64,000 nucleotides of DNA from Reticulitermes speratus (GCA_021186555.1 JAJKFL010000012.1:25678210-25742209); one strand, 5' to 3'. Positions 21,115 through 33,074 are shown, numbered from the stretch's first letter. Notes: generated by a model not told the origin, from the sequence alone. Program-made: numbers and translations.

Positions 21115-21142
21115 CTGTGGATCGTAGTGTCGTCGAAACGTC
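21115..21142 (+). other. Decayed class-2 hammerhead-like motif
   Basis: CTGTGGA is followed by a short spacer and GAAACGTC with the downstream GGTAAC typical of the class. Stem II is not convincing. Confidence 0.3.
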
Positions 21143-21370
21143 GGTAACTATTTACCCATCGACACGGCGTAACGTCAAGCATACTTTAATGTCGTTTCAA
21201 AAATGATTGGCCGATTTTTAAAGCGTTCAGAAAACTTTGTGGAAAGTGAATTGTCTTCAGGTATACGTCTTATCATTGCTGTAACGGCGTTGTAAGGGTC
21301 GTGGGCTAAGGTGGTGCATTGAGTGGGGAGAATGAAAGGAAACATCAGTAAAATCGGATGAACTTGTGTT

Positions 21371-21639
21371 CTTTTTTACATGGTGAAGGGCCCCGCAGCA
21401 GATGCTACGGACGCACCACAGCCTTAAGGCTTTTTGTGCAACCCTACGATGTTACCAAGTTTTACAAGTAATGGAGCACCAGTGGAATGAAATTGACAGG
21501 GGAAAACCGACAACCCGGAGAAAAACCTGTCCCAGTGCCACTTTATCTACCATAAACCCCACATGGACTGACCCGGGATCGAACCCGGGCCTCCGCAGTG
21601 GAAGGCCGGCGACTAACCGCCTGAGCCATGGCACGGCCC
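21371..21639 (-). mobile_element. SINE-E, full-length with 13-bp TSD
   Basis: Minus strand: the tRNA-like head GGGCCGTGCCATGGCTCAGG, with GGCGGTTAGTCGC (box A region) and GGGTTCGATCCCGG (box B). A ~190-bp body follows, with a short A-rich end (ATGTAAAAAAG). The TSD ATGAACTTGTGTT is perfect at 21358-21370 and 21640-21652. Only copy of this family in the window. Confidence 0.9.
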
Positions 21640-21831
21640 ATGAACTTGTGTTACTGTGGTATCATGACGGTCATTAGCACTCATTTATACTAAGCTGTAT
21701 CATCGTCACTTCTCGTGATTTCGTTACAAATACCAGACATGTAAGGGGAAGCATATTTTAATGAAAAAGATTTGAATTTTCCATGAAAACTGGAGTGTAG
21801 GCTAGCCTAGGCCGCTTCATTGTTAAGGTTT

Positions 21832-22020
21832 TTAGATCACACAGTTAGATACACACACCCGGTAGGACTCCTCTGAACGAGTGATCAGCTCGTCGCAGAG
21901 GCCGCTACCTACACAACACACACACACAATAGACGAACGTCCATGACCTCAGCGGGTTTCGAACCCGCGATCCCAGCAATCGAGCTGCTACAGACCTACG
22001 CCTTAGACCGCCCGGCCAGC
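21832..22020 (-). mobile_element. SINE-D, minus strand
   Basis: Minus strand: GGTCTAAGGCGTAGGTCTG, B box GGGTTCGAAACCC, then the body including CAGAGGAGTCCTACCGGGTG. The head extends into CGATTCCGCTGGCCGGGCGG. TSD not clear. Confidence 0.8.
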
Positions 22021-22024
22021 GGAA

Positions 22025-22500
22025 TCGGCAACAAGGTGAGATACGAGACCCAATTCGTCGACAAGAAATTGTATTGAGGTCCTTTTCAACATGAAAAGGA
22101 CGTCGCGACGTCGTTCGTGCTGGAGCTTGGAAGGACTGTCAGTCGGCATTGTTCCGTGTAAGTGAGCATGAATCGTATTCGTATAGAATTGAAATAAATC
22201 AGTGCGGTGAGTCAATAAATAACCACACAGTAGAACTGATTTGGACAATGTTTGGACTTTTTTGGACAATGGGCCGAATATGTTTCGATGTCTTGCGTCA
22301 TTTTCAGGGGCTCTACCCTTGATGCAGCATTCATTTTTTTCGAAATTACATTGATAGAAAAAAAAATTGTCTTAAACTGTGCAATGTGAAAACTGTCTTA
22401 ATTTTTACAATTCGGCAGTAAGCACCCTTGTTTAATTAATTTGACATGTTTATTAAAGGGGGTAATATTTCTGAATAAGTAAAATTATTTTAAGAAGATA
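22025..22500. other. Unassigned sequence
   Basis: No recognised feature. Confidence 0.4.
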
Positions 22501-22515
22501 ATATTACCTTGTTGT

Positions 22516-22936
22516 GTCGACCTCGGTGGACTAGTGGTTAGCGTGCTCGCCACTGGACCCAAGGTTCGCGGGTTCGATCCCGACCGAGGTCGATGGATTT
22601 TTAAGGGTGATAAAGATCCGGAGCACCACTTCCTTCGGAGGGGAAGTAAAGCCGTCGGTCCCATGTCGTTGATTTACGGCATGTAAAAGAACCTTACGGG
22701 CATGAATAGAAATGTTATGTAAGCTAAATTCAAAGCCTCCATTTCTCACCCAAGTCTCCTGACTGCCTGCCAGATGGCTCTGGCTGTCACATCAGGATCG
22801 ATAGAACAGTAGCGCGGCCAGTTAGCCAGTCACCAACTGCCACGAATGCGCACGACTTAGTAACCTCGGAAAGAGGAGGCAAGAGGAGGCCCGAGCCCAT
22901 GTAGGGCTGTTGAGCCATGGTTATTATTATTACATT
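22516..22936 (+). mobile_element. SINE-B, full-length with TSD
   Basis: The head starts GTCGACCTCGGTGGACTAGT and closes with ACCGAGGTCGA, so an acceptor-stem-like helix is preserved. Box A region TAGTGGTTAGCGTGC, box B GGGTTCGATCCCG. The body is ~330 bp and the tail is (ATT)n. TSD of 13 bp with one mismatch: ATTACCTTGTTGT at 22503-22515, ATTACCGTGTTGT at 22937-22949. The head looks closest to Asp/Glu-type tRNAs (inference). Confidence 0.88.
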
Positions 22937-23141
22937 ATTACCGTGTTGTAAAAATCTGTTTTAAAAATATCTCAGTTCTATTTTCGAAGTGAACGTAATT
23001 TCAATATAGGCTGGTGTAACAAGTGTGAGGCCTCTGAAGGTGAGGTAAGAGATTCAGACACTTAGGGCTCATCGTCCAACGAGAGGTGTTGTTTTTCAAT
23101 TTGACGCTATCCATCCCGTTGTGTATATACATAATATAATT

Positions 23142-23372
23142 ACATAAATAACACTGTATATTCCGTCTGACACAACTGTATTTATAATTATTATCTCAAA
23201 CAATACATGTTTCGACCAAGCCGATCGTCATCACGTGTTTGTTTATACAGAACCTTAAAACTGAAGGTAATAATGTAAATTTTTGCGAGATCTCACAAGG
23301 GATGTACATGTAGTTTGAAAACATAACAATGAATAAAGGTTTGTCAGACGGAATATGCAGTGTTATTTATGT
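23142..23372. mobile_element. Fold-back unit containing hammerhead-like motif f
   Basis: TAAATAACACTGTATATTCC with GTCTGACACAA at 23142-23172 is repeated in inverted form at about 23340-23370 (GTCAGACGGAATATGCAGTG...). A minus-strand motif lies at 23204-23234: GTGATGA, extra C, GATC paired with GGTC (one G-U), GAAACATGTA. Confidence 0.55.
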
Positions 23373-23379
23373 GAGAGGT

Positions 23380-23935
23380 ATTGTCGTTATATTTGATGGG
23401 GTTTTCTTGATTCAGATAATGCGGTCACATGATTTACAACGAATAAATGAGTAGACATATTGACCTTTGTAGTGCTAAAACGATTATATCGACAGCACAG
23501 GTTAATAAATTGGCAGGGTTTATTAGATATGATCTATCGCAAATACGTCACGTTAATTATCGGTTATTACCCGGTGATTTAGATGAACCTAAATTAGTTA
23601 TCACATTTTGGACCCTTGATTTATGACACTTGTAGACTAGTTGGTAGTTGTCAACACTCAGAAGCATATTCTTCATGTACCTTCGTGGTAAATGTCTCAT
23701 ATATCCTGAAGATGGCAGCATTATTTTTATCCCAAACGTTGGTGCACCTGTTACGCTGCAGTGAATTTTCACCGCACTCAGACATTATAAACTAGCATTG
23801 ATAATACTGTAAACATTAATGCCTGAATAGCGCATTAATTATGCTAATTAATTGTAATTATGAATTCTAATTAACGAAAGTGACTGTCTTAGTCTCAGTC
23901 CGACCTCTTGTACCTACTCATTGTAGGTGTAGAGG
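23380..23935. other. Unassigned sequence
   Basis: Contains a weak hammerhead-like trace near 23704 (CTGAAGATGGCAG ... CCAAACGTTGG). Otherwise nothing recognised. Confidence 0.35.
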
Positions 23936-23937
23936 GT

Positions 23938-24150
23938 TACTGTTGCATCTGATCACACTGAGACACACCACACTCGGTAGGACTCCTCTCGAAGAGTGAT
24001 CGGCTAGTTGCAGATACTTCTACCTACAACACACAACACTCACAAGAGACAGACATCCATGCCCTGAGCGGGATTCGAACCCACAATCCCAGCAAACGAG
24101 CGGCTGCAAACCCACGCCTTAGACCGCGCGGCTACCAAGATCGGCAACGA
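23938..24150 (-). mobile_element. SINE-D, minus strand, includes head
   Basis: Minus strand: CGATCTTGGTAGCCGCGCGG, TCTAAGGCGTGGGTTTGCAG, B box GGGTTCGAATCCC, then the family body to GATCACACTGAGACACACC complement. The best head of the family in the window. Confidence 0.83.
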
Positions 24151-24154
24151 AAAT

Positions 24155-25203
24155 AGCTTCTGGTTTATTGCACTTGTAGTGTCTTAGCGTCCAGAACCAA
24201 ACAGAACGTTGATTGATGGAACAACAGTTACTGATCGTGTCGTGACTCTGGATCAAGTTAAGTGTAATGCCTTCGTGTTTTTGGCGTTGAAACTCCGGCT
24301 ACTGGTCAGCAGTTTTCGTTCTAGGAGTTCTTCACGACGTCAAAAGGAACGAGTGCCTCATTTAGATTTTTTTTTTTCGTTCTCTCCGTCGTGAGTCTGT
24401 CTGTCTTTGACCGAATATCAGCGACTAAACCCTTGCCAGATTTACATGAAATTTGTGTAGGAATTCCGTACAGGCATTTGCCAATACAGCGTGAGTTTCG
24501 TGAGTATCAAAACTTTGAGAATCGTACGTCACTTGGGCGTAAATGAATTTCTGTCCATGCCTTACACATTTGACTCTGCTGTCGTAGTTGTGCCGAATGT
24601 CAAAAGTAAGGATGGAAGCCCAGCATTCCATCTCCCGCCCCCTTTCAGACTTCGTTACGGGAAAGGTTTACCTTTACCTTTACCTTACACATTTTTTGTC
24701 CAAATTTTACGGAATTATGCACATTACACTGTTTGAGCATTTGTGAGTTTCGTAAAAAGCAGCGCAGGGAACGTCATACTGTTCTTACGGGTCTGGATGA
24801 AGTTTCTTTTATGCATACACCGTGAAACTGCAGGACATATTGAAAAGTAAAGAGCGACTTTGTAAAACATGTACGTACACTACGTCACGGAATACACTGT
24901 ATGTAACCTTGCTAGACGAGTACACAAGACAGCACAGGACGGTCAACAACACAGCAAAAGGACACGATCAAATACGATCGCACAACTAATATACATAGCG
25001 AGCTGTCGAACAGTCTTAATAACTTTTAACGTTTTATACTACGACTGTCTTCTTTTATAAAGTTTTAATTATTCAATTTTAATAAAACGCCAAACAAGAC
25101 AAGCTGACCGCCATGAACAAGAAGATAAGTGATATTAAGTGATAGTGAATTTATGTTGTGAAAGTGAATTGGATGCATTTGAAAACTGTGAACTCTCGAC
25201 GAC
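24155..25203. other. Unassigned sequence
   Basis: Contains a T run near 24367 and (TTTACC)n at about 24667-24686, possibly a SINE-C tail scrap. No gene recognised. Confidence 0.4.
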
Positions 25204-25204
25204 A

Positions 25205-25245
25205 CCCCTGAGGATGGCACAAGGAGTGCCGAAACATATGTAGGG
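25205..25245 (+). ncRNA. Hammerhead-ribozyme-like motif (copy g)
   Basis: CTGAGGA (25208-25214, core CUGANGA satisfied), extra T, stem II GGCAC paired with GTGCC around AAGGA, then GAAAC. Helix III is ACA/TGT within ACATATGT, one pair longer than usual, and the triplet is GTA. Stem I is CCC (25205-25207) with GGG (25243-25245). All core positions match, so a strong candidate. Confidence 0.7.
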
Positions 25246-25249
25246 ACAA

Positions 25250-26050
25250 GAAAACACTAAAATAGTGTAGTGCATATATTGGAATAAAATAATTAACTAG
25301 CTTGCTATATATATTTTGGAGCTAGAGTCTTGCTAATCTCATTGACATAGGCCACAGATAACAGCACTACGCTTTGCGCCTTTATTAGCCAAGATCGACT
25401 AACAGCGTGTTGATTAGGACGTCTTGACCCGGTCGGGTACACGTCAGATGGATTCAAATGGAACTAAACTCCTCATCCACCCCTAGACACTTGTGGTAAA
25501 TATTTGGACCGTTAATGGAGGTGTGGCTAAGTTAAGTTCTGTTGTCTTGTTGCAGAAATATTGGAGGAACGGCTGCCATCTTCATATATTCTCCAAAGTT
25601 GGCCTTAGCAGCGCTGGAAGCGGAAACAACTGAACGGTAGGAAACATTTGAAATAACAGTGTGTACGTATTTATGTAAGCACATTTGATGTACCTTGTCT
25701 TTCCTGTTTTCAGCAAACGATTGTGCACTCACACAATTCTTGAATATGATTTCAAATAATGTATATAAAATTTTACAGAATTTTAACCACTGCTATTATA
25801 AAAAAGTAAATTTTTAGGTAAGAAGGGAGGAACTTGTTTATAGTGAGAGGCTGAACTACGAAATGTGATAAAAGCGGAAAGTGTAACAAATTATGACTGA
25901 AATTTTAAATAACAGAGAAGAGCACCAAACTTTTTTTTTTTATATTATGGACGATTTTCATCTCTTCATCTTCATCATGATTAAGGCTCGTATTTGAAGT
26001 CCAATATTGCTAATAAACATTTGCGTAATGGCTGTCACATTTTTGAAAAC
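25250..26050. other. Unassigned sequence
   Basis: No recognised feature. Confidence 0.4.
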
Positions 26051-26053
26051 AAA

Positions 26054-26095
26054 CTTGGGCTGTCGAGCCATGGTCATTATTATTATTATTATTAC
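26054..26095 (+). mobile_element. SINE-B 3'-end scrap
   Basis: GGGCTGTCGAGCCATGG then (ATT)n, identical in form to the 3' ends at 22907 and 29932. Confidence 0.75.
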
Positions 26096-26458
26096 TTCCT
26101 CTTTGACATACTCAATACTAAACAAAGCATTATAGGCTGTATTTCCATGTCACACTTCCATTATTACGTCAGTAAATCTGTACATTTCACTCCCACTGAC
26201 CCCTTGTTGTACTGTTATCTCCTGCTATTTGTGTCCGTCTCTTGAATTGCCATTGTTGTTACGACACACTCTTGCTGCCGTTCTTCACGTTCCGTCTTCT
26301 TGTCGGATCCAGCTGGTTGTTTGTGTTCTTTATATGGCACGGCGCTGCGCAATGTGTGTCTTGGGGGCCGTGCCTTTGTGCCTGTGTTCCTTCACTCTTT
26401 TGTGCTTGTTCTGGGAGGAAGTCGAACAAGATGTTGGCACTTTTAAAGGGTTGCATTC

Positions 26459-26860
26459 CAGTGGTCCCTGAGTAATCTGGATCCCCGGGTTGTCCCGACA
26501 ATTTGGAGCCGACTGTTGCCCAGTATTTCCCATTGAAATTATTATTCAGTACATTATTATTGTTATTATTTTAAGATGTGATTTCTTATTATCTCTTTTC
26601 TGTGTATTTTCGTTTGTTCTTTGCTATTTTTGTGTTTTCCTTATGTTTCTCTGCTGTCTGTGTAATTGGCCGTGTGGCTGTTTGGCCAGCACACTAATAA
26701 TAGAAAATAGAATTTGACTTGTATAATGTTAGATACAGTATTTCCGCTTTAAGGAGTATTACTTAGCATTGAGTGATGATTTCTTTTTGTTTTCGCTCGG
26801 TAGTCCGGAATCTCGGGTAATCCGGACCCTGATACAGTCCGGATGACCGAGGGACTGCTG
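26459..26860. mobile_element. Possible pogo/Tigger-like MITE
   Basis: CAGTGGTCCCTGAGTAATCT at the left matches imperfectly the complement of the right end (CAGCAGTCCCTCGGTCATCC). TA follows the right end; the left TA is absent or mutated. Non-coding. Confidence 0.5.
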
Positions 26861-26900
26861 TACTGACATCAGCACTGTATCTGGACCTACAGAATACAAG

Positions 26901-28400
26901 AGCTGTGTCCGTAATGTGCACATAGCTGTGTCCGTAATGTACACATAGCTGTGTCCGTAATGTGCACATAGCTGTGTCCGTAATGTGCACATAGCTGTGT
27001 CCGTAATGTGCACATAGCTGTGTCCGTAATGTGCACATAGCTGTGTCCGTAATGTGCACATAGCTGTGTCCGTAATGTGCACATAGCTGTGTCCGTAATG
27101 TACACATAGCTGTGTCCGTAATGTGCACATAGCTGTGTCCGTAATGTGCACATAGCTGTGTCCGTAATGTACAGAGCTGTGTCCGTAATGTGCACATAGC
27201 TGTGTCCGTAATGTGCACATAGCTGTGTCCGTAATGTACACATAGCTGTGTCCGTAATGTGCACATAGCTGTGTCCGTAATGTGCACATAGCTGTGTCCG
27301 TAATGCACACATAACTGTGTCCGTAATGCGCACATAGCTGTGTCCGTAATGTGCACGTAGCTGTGTCCGTAATGTACACATAGCTGTGTCCGTAATGTGC
27401 ACATAGCTGTGTCCGTAATGTGCACGTAGCTGTGTCCGTAATGTACACATAGCTGTGTCCGTAATGTGCACATAGCTGTGTCCGTAATGTGCACATAGCT
27501 GTGTCCGTAATGTGCACATAGCTGTGTCCGTAATGTGCACATAGCTGTGTCCGTAATGTGCACATAGCTGTGTCCGTAATGTACACATAGCTGTGTCCGT
27601 AATGTGCACATAGCTGTGTCCGTAATGTGCACATAGCTGTGTCCGTAATGTGCACATAGCTGTGTCCGTAATGTGCACATAGCTGTGTCCGTAATGCACA
27701 CATAGCTGTGTCCGTAATGTGCACATAGCTGTGTCCGTAATGTGCACGTAGTTGTGTCCGTAATGTACACATAGCTGTGTCCGTAATGTGCACATAGCTG
27801 TGTCCGTAATGTGCACGTAGCTGTGTCCGTAATGTGCACATAGCTGTGTCCGTAATATACACATAGCTGTGTCCGTAATGTGCACATAGCTGTGTCCGTA
27901 ATGTACACATAGCTGTGTCCGTAATGTGCACGTAGCTGTGTCCGTAATATACACATAGCTGTGTCCGTAATGTGCACATAGCTGTGTCCGTAATATACAC
28001 ATAGCTGTGTCCGTAATGTGCACATAGCTGTGTCCGTAATGTACACATAGCTGTGTCCGTAATGTACACATAGCTGTGTCCGTAATGTGCACATAGCTGT
28101 GTCCGTAATGTGCACATAGCTGTGTCCGTAATGTACACATAGCTGTGTCCGTAATGTACACATAGCTGTGTCCGTAATGTGCACATAGCTGTGTCCGTAA
28201 TGTGCACATAGCTGTGTCCGTAATATACACATAGCTGTGTCCGTAATATACACATAGCTGTGTCCGTAATGTGCACATAGCTGTGTCCGTAATGTACACA
28301 TAGCTGTGTCCGTAATGTGCACATAGCTGTGTCCGTAATGTACACATAGCTGTGTCCGTAATGTGCACATAGCTGTGTCCGTAATGTACACATAGCTGTG
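26901..28400 (-). repeat. 23-bp satellite, about 65 units
   Basis: The plus-strand unit is CTGTGTCCGTAATG + TGCACATAG. The variable positions are mostly GTGCAC/GTACAC/ATACAC/GCACAC and ACATAG/ACGTAG. One unit near 27170 is shortened. Since 23 is not a multiple of 3 and the minus strand lacks stops in every phase, three overlapping minus-strand frames of 544-582 codons result, all with a 23-residue period (HYGHSYVHITDTAMC...). These are not genes. Confidence 0.95.
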
Positions 28401-28404
28401 CCGT

Positions 28405-29580
28405 GTTTGGACTCTGAACTGAAAATGATTCAAATAATGCGACAGTTTGTCTGGGCACTCCGTAATAGTGTAGGCTTTTGAATCTCGTACAAGACTCCAA
28501 GCGTATCCCATATGAGATGTAAGTTGGTGTAATCTGTAACTCGTTTGACTGGTATTCGAGAATTTTCGGGTTCATATCTCGGCCGAGGCACCGAATACTG
28601 TGATTAAGGTATCTGTGAGTTCATTTTATTCCTCCAGATAGATGTTACATTGGCATCTCAGCTGTATTCTGCCTATTCCTTCCCGCTATTTATTAACCAA
28701 TTGTCCTATATTTCACTTTTGGTGTTCTGTTGTTGACCGCATCTCCAAATAAGCCATAAATAAGTTGACTAAAGCAGCACATCTAACCAAATTTATTATT
28801 CAGTAAACAGATATAGAATACATGGCCGTAATGTCGCTGTGTTTGTACGTCTATTAAGTGTTTAACTATCTGACCAAATTTAGTGATGCTTAACACAAAT
28901 ATAATCCTAACTGAAACTGTATCACTGAGCTATATCACGTCAGTGCGTGGTTATTTATGGCCCTGCTCAGGTTTTGAAGAGTGTGCAGTTTCAGCGCATG
29001 TCGTAAAGTGATAGTGTGACAGATTGTCTCGTACGAAGTGTATTTATACTTTGATACGTCTGTGACAGGGATTTGTTTACGTTTAATTTGTGTCTCTCCC
29101 TGAAGGTGTATAATTTGTAACCTGGGCAGCCTATCTGAAAGGCGCCTCCCAGCTTTAGCTTATTATACGGGTGAACATGTTGTTATATTCATCCAGCAAG
29201 TTGCCTTTACAACACGAAAAATTGTCTCTATGAGCCTCAGAGCAAAAATATGAAGTTTATTCTGTAGTTTGGAACCAGAAAATGAAGTTATTTTGAAATT
29301 CACTTTGTTTGTTGTAAGAACGCAATTAACTGTTTGTCTGGCTGCAGGCTGCATGCACGATACACAAACATGAATATAATTTAATTATTTTTTTTAGTTT
29401 ATGGATAAAAGCAGGGGGGATCAATTAAAAATATAAAATTAATGAATGGGGTAGGAATTACGGGCATTAGCTTCCATTAAGACATGGATAGGATAATTTA
29501 GGTTTTAAAATCCACCCTCGATATGTAGGCAGGACAGTAGCCACGGCGCAGGATTGGTAACGGAACAAACATTTGTACTT
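28405..29580. other. Unassigned sequence
   Basis: 1.2 kb without a recognised gene or repeat. Confidence 0.4.
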
Positions 29581-29596
29581 ATAGTAACAGATATTG

Positions 29597-29969
29597 TCGA
29601 CCTCGGTGGGCTAGTGGTTAGCGTGCTCGCCAAGGTTCGCGGGTTCGATCCCGACCGAGGTCGATGGATTTTTAATGGTGCACCACTTCCTTCGGAGGGG
29701 AAGTAAAGCCGTCGGCCCCATGTCGTAGATTTACGGGCATGAATAGAACTAGTAATGCTCGTAAGGAAAATTCAGCGGCCATTTCTCACCCAAGTCTCCT
29801 GACTGACTGCCAGATGGCTCTGGTAGTCACATCAGGATTGAGTCGAACAGCGCGGCCAGTGGGCCGGTCACTCACTGCCACAAATGCGCAAGACCAAGTA
29901 ACCTCGGAAAGAGAAGGCCCAAGCCCATATAGGGCTGTCGAGCCATGGCTATTATTATTTATTTTTTAA
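29597..29969 (+). mobile_element. SINE-B with perfect 12-bp TSD
   Basis: Same head and body as 22516-22936, with a small deletion between box A and box B. Tail ATTATTATTT then T run. The TSD TAACAGATATTG lies at 29585-29596 and 29970-29981. Confidence 0.9.
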
Positions 29970-30271
29970 TAACAGATATTGAATTTATGATACGATGCTA
30001 AGCGATTGTATAAATAGAAATTAGCGACAAGACTAGATCGACTGCGAAAATTGTAGCAGACTGGAAGCTAATATTAATGGATATTTAAAAAATTGGATGT
30101 GATGTTGCGGACTGGATTGATCTGGCGTAGGTTATAGTTCAGCTGTGGGTCTCTGTGAACACGGCAGTGGGTCTTTTGGTACCACAAAAGTGTAAAATTT
30201 GTCGGCAAACCATCAGCTAAAATCTGTGATCTTCTGGGTTATTACACGGCGTCGTGTGGTAATTGTTTACC

Positions 30272-30307
30272 GACGTTTCGGGACAACGTATCGGTCCCAT
30301 CGTGACG
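30272..30307 (-). ncRNA. Hammerhead-like motif, class 2, left arm
   Basis: Minus: GTCACGA in place of CTGANGA, GGGAC paired with GTCCC, GAAACGTC. Core damaged. Confidence 0.4.
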
Positions 30308-30351
30308 GGTCAAGATTCCGAATAGGACTTTCCTATTCGGAATCTTGACCC

Positions 30352-30386
30352 GTGAAGATGGGACCGATACGTTGTCCCGAAACGTC
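30352..30386 (+). ncRNA. Hammerhead-like motif, class 2, right arm
   Basis: GTGAAGA, extra T, GGGAC paired with GTCCC, GAAACGTC. Only the first core base departs from consensus. Confidence 0.48.
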
Positions 30387-30544
30387 GGTAAATACCACAC
30401 GACGCCGTGTAATAACCCAGAAGATCACAGATTTCATCAACATCGCGGCGGAAGCCTGAAATCAAACCAGCAGCTCCTTAAAATGAATTCTGTTTAAATA
30501 AACATTTAACTGATTAGTTTATTAGTTATTTTGCTTGCGTGATT

Positions 30545-30712
30545 ACAGGCTTCCGCCGCGGTGTGAGTGAAATCTTCTGTCTTCTGGGATGTTACGCAGC
30601 ATATACTGGTAATGAGTTATCGACGTTTCGGGACAACCTGTGGGACCGATAAATTGTCCCGAAACGTCGGTGACTATTAATCTACGCTGCGTAGCGTCCC
30701 AGATGAACGAAG
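30545..30712. mobile_element. Collapsed class-2 hammerhead element
   Basis: Starts with CAGGCTTCCGCCGCGGTG and holds TCGACGTTTCGGGACAA and TTGTCCCGAAACGTCGG as inverted copies with the middle deleted, then CGCTGCGTAGCGTCCCAG. A reduced relative of the palindrome 70 bp upstream. Confidence 0.6.
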
Positions 30713-30997
30713 ATCTTATTTTTTTTTGCGTGTTTAAATTGTTGTTAAATATTCGTGGCTTGTCTACTTACGTTAGCGATAAATGTCAATACACCCAGTC
30801 TGAAATTTTGTCTTGTTTGGGTTATTCTGACCTACATAATGTACATTTAAGAATAGAAATAAAAGTTATGCAAATTTGATCTGAAATGTACCTCATTGTG
30901 TACAGTTGTGTTCATTTGCTGGTGCAACTCCCATCACAGATATCTGCTGCCAGTGAAGTGTTTTTTTAACTTATATATGCAAACAACTGCACGGATT

Positions 30998-31452
30998 ATG
31001 TACTCGTATAATATTATGTACTCGTATAATATTATGTACTCGTATAATATTATGTACTCGTATAATATTATGTACACATATAATATTATGTACTCGTATA
31101 ATATTATGTACTCGTATAATATTATGTACTCGTATAATATTATGTACTCGTATAATATTATGTACTCGTATAATATTATGTACTCGTATAATATTATGTA
31201 CTCGTATAATATTATGTACTCGTATAATATTATGTACACGTATAATATTATGTACTCGTATAATATTATGTACACGTATAAAATTTATGTACTCGTATAA
31301 TATTATGTACACGTAAAATATTATGTACTCGTATAATATTATGTACACGTATAATATTATGTACACGTATAATATTATGTACACGTATAATATTATGTAC
31401 TCGTATAATATTATGTACACGTATAATATTATGTACTCGTATAATATTATGT
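30998..31452 (+). repeat. 18-bp tandem repeat, about 25 units
   Basis: Unit ATGTACTCGTATAATATT, with TACACG or TACACA variants. 18 bp keeps all frames open, giving MYSYNI repeats on plus and IILYEY repeats on minus. Not coding. Confidence 0.94.
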
Positions 31453-31454
31453 AT

Positions 31455-32012
31455 ATTTTTTTAACTTTCGCACCAGTGCATATTTCATGGTACCAGACAT
31501 TACATTTGTTGCAAAAAGTCCAACATTTTTTGTATTTGCACTATAATAGTTTAAGAAACAAAGACATCACAGTCAGATAAATGTAACCGACTTCACGAAG
31601 CGAGATGAATTCATTAAAGCTTAGAATGATCGGTATTATAACTGTTTGAAATGTAGATAGCACCTTATGCTACTTTAAGGTAATGTTTTGACGGTATGTG
31701 TTACCGCATATGGTCTGCTGATGTGGCGTGCACACAGCGAAGTAAAGAAGAAAAGAGTGAAATTAAAACCTTACGTAAGGTAAATAATATTAAAATGGAA
31801 CGGTGCAAGATTGTAGCAGCTACGTGCGATCGCTGCGTGGAAATGGGATTGGTTTGAGTTTAGCAGCCCAAAGACAAGCTTGTGCAACATATAAAATTAA
31901 TTTTATCATATAGGATAAAGATTTTGAAATATTATTAAACCTGACAGATTATGATTGCAGAGAACTGTGTTCGGGCAGTCGTCTGTACTGCTCAATTGAC
32001 GTGTTTGACTCC
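31455..32012. other. Unassigned sequence
   Basis: No recognised feature. Confidence 0.4.
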
Positions 32013-32013
32013 T

Positions 32014-32685
32014 GATTCTGTAGTCTGTCTTACGACAGGTCCGTAGCCTCTTTCATTCTGCAGTCTGTCTTACGACAGGTCCGTAGCCTCTTCCTTCTGC
32101 AGTCTGTCTTACGACAGGTCCGTAGCCTCTTCATTCTGCAGTCTGTCTTACGACAGGTCCGTAGCCTCTTCATTCTGCAGTCTGTCTTACGACAGGTCCG
32201 TAGCCTCTTCATTCTGCAGTCTGTCTTACGATAGGTCCGTAGCCTCTTCATTCTGTTGTCTGTCTTACGACAGGTCCTTAGCCTCTTCATTCTGCAGTCT
32301 GTCTTACGACAGGTCCGTAGCCTCTTCCTTCTGCAGTCTGTCTTACGACAGGTCCGTAGCCTCTTCATTCTGCAGTCTGTCTTACGACAGGTCCGTAGCC
32401 TCTTCATTCTGCAGTCTGTCTTACGATAGGTCCGTAGCCTCTTCATTCTGTAGTCTTTCTTACGACAGGTCCGTAGCCTCTTCATTCTGCAGTCTGTCTT
32501 ACGACAGGTCCGTAGCCTCTTCATTCTGCAGTCTGTCTTACGACAGGTCCGTAGCCTCTTCATTCTGCAGTCTGTCTTACGATAGGTCCGTAGCCTCTTC
32601 ATTCTGTTGTCTGTCTTACGACAGGTCCGTAGCCTATTCATTCTGTAGTCTTTCTTACGACAGGTCCGTAGCCTCTTCATTCTGT
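32014..32685 (-). repeat. 39-bp LINE-P tail array, about 17 units
   Basis: Same 39-bp unit as at 2499-2732, on the minus strand. It directly adjoins the LINE-P body at 32686. A 216-codon out-of-phase frame (MKRLRTCRKTDCR period) results. Variants such as GATAGGTCC and TTGTCTG recur at regular intervals, suggesting multi-unit duplication. Confidence 0.93.
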
Positions 32686-33072
32686 ACTCGTTCTCTACAG
32701 ATTGCGATCTAGTGCTTCCTCTTTCAATTTCCAGTATCTTCTCTTTTCCTTAAGGTCATCCAGTAGCTACTTACGTCTTCTCCCTCGTCTTCCCGTCATT
32801 TCTATCCTTCCTTCTAACTTTCCTTCAATCACGTGTTTCAGAAGGCAGTTTCTACGCAAGATGTGACCAATCCAGTTAGCCTTCCTTCTTTTTATTGTAT
32901 GTACGATATTCCTCTCCTCCTTCACTCTGTGTAATACTTCTTCATTTCTCACACGCTCGGTCCAACTGATCTTCTCCATCCTTCTCCAGCACCACATTTC
33001 AAAACTTTCCAGATACTTCTGATCTACCTTCCGAAATGTCCACGTTTCAGCACCATATAAAGCTATGCTAAT
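32686..33072 (-). mobile_element. LINE-P 3' portion, minus strand
   Basis: Minus strand coding sense, including MWCWRRMEKISWTERVRNEE, RRKANWIGHILRRN and MTGRRGRRRK (open frame 32767-32997), then a damaged stretch before the tail array. Truncated at its 5' side near 33072. Part of one insertion with the array at 32014. Confidence 0.85.
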
Positions 33073-33074
33073 AC

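Larger units (their letters stand above)
30223..30475. mobile_element. Second ~240-bp palindromic class-2 hammerhead element
   Basis: Arms equivalent to 9591-9822, but with the centre CGAATAGGACTTTCCTATTCG and with the terminal CGCGGCGGAAGCCTGAAA retained on the right instead of the left. A small deletion in the right arm removes AACAATT. Confidence 0.8.

Noticed and set aside
26759..28575. Three overlapping minus-strand open frames of 544-582 codons
   Set aside because: They arise entirely from the 23-bp satellite, share one 23-residue period in every phase, and have no recognisable domain.
30896..31580. Tyr/Ile/Asn-rich frames of 85-149 codons
   Set aside because: Readings of the 18-bp tandem repeat.
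32030..32680. 216-codon basic-repeat protein (MKRLRTCRKTDCR period)
   Set aside because: Out-of-phase reading of the 39-bp LINE-P tail; the true frame has a stop in each unit.
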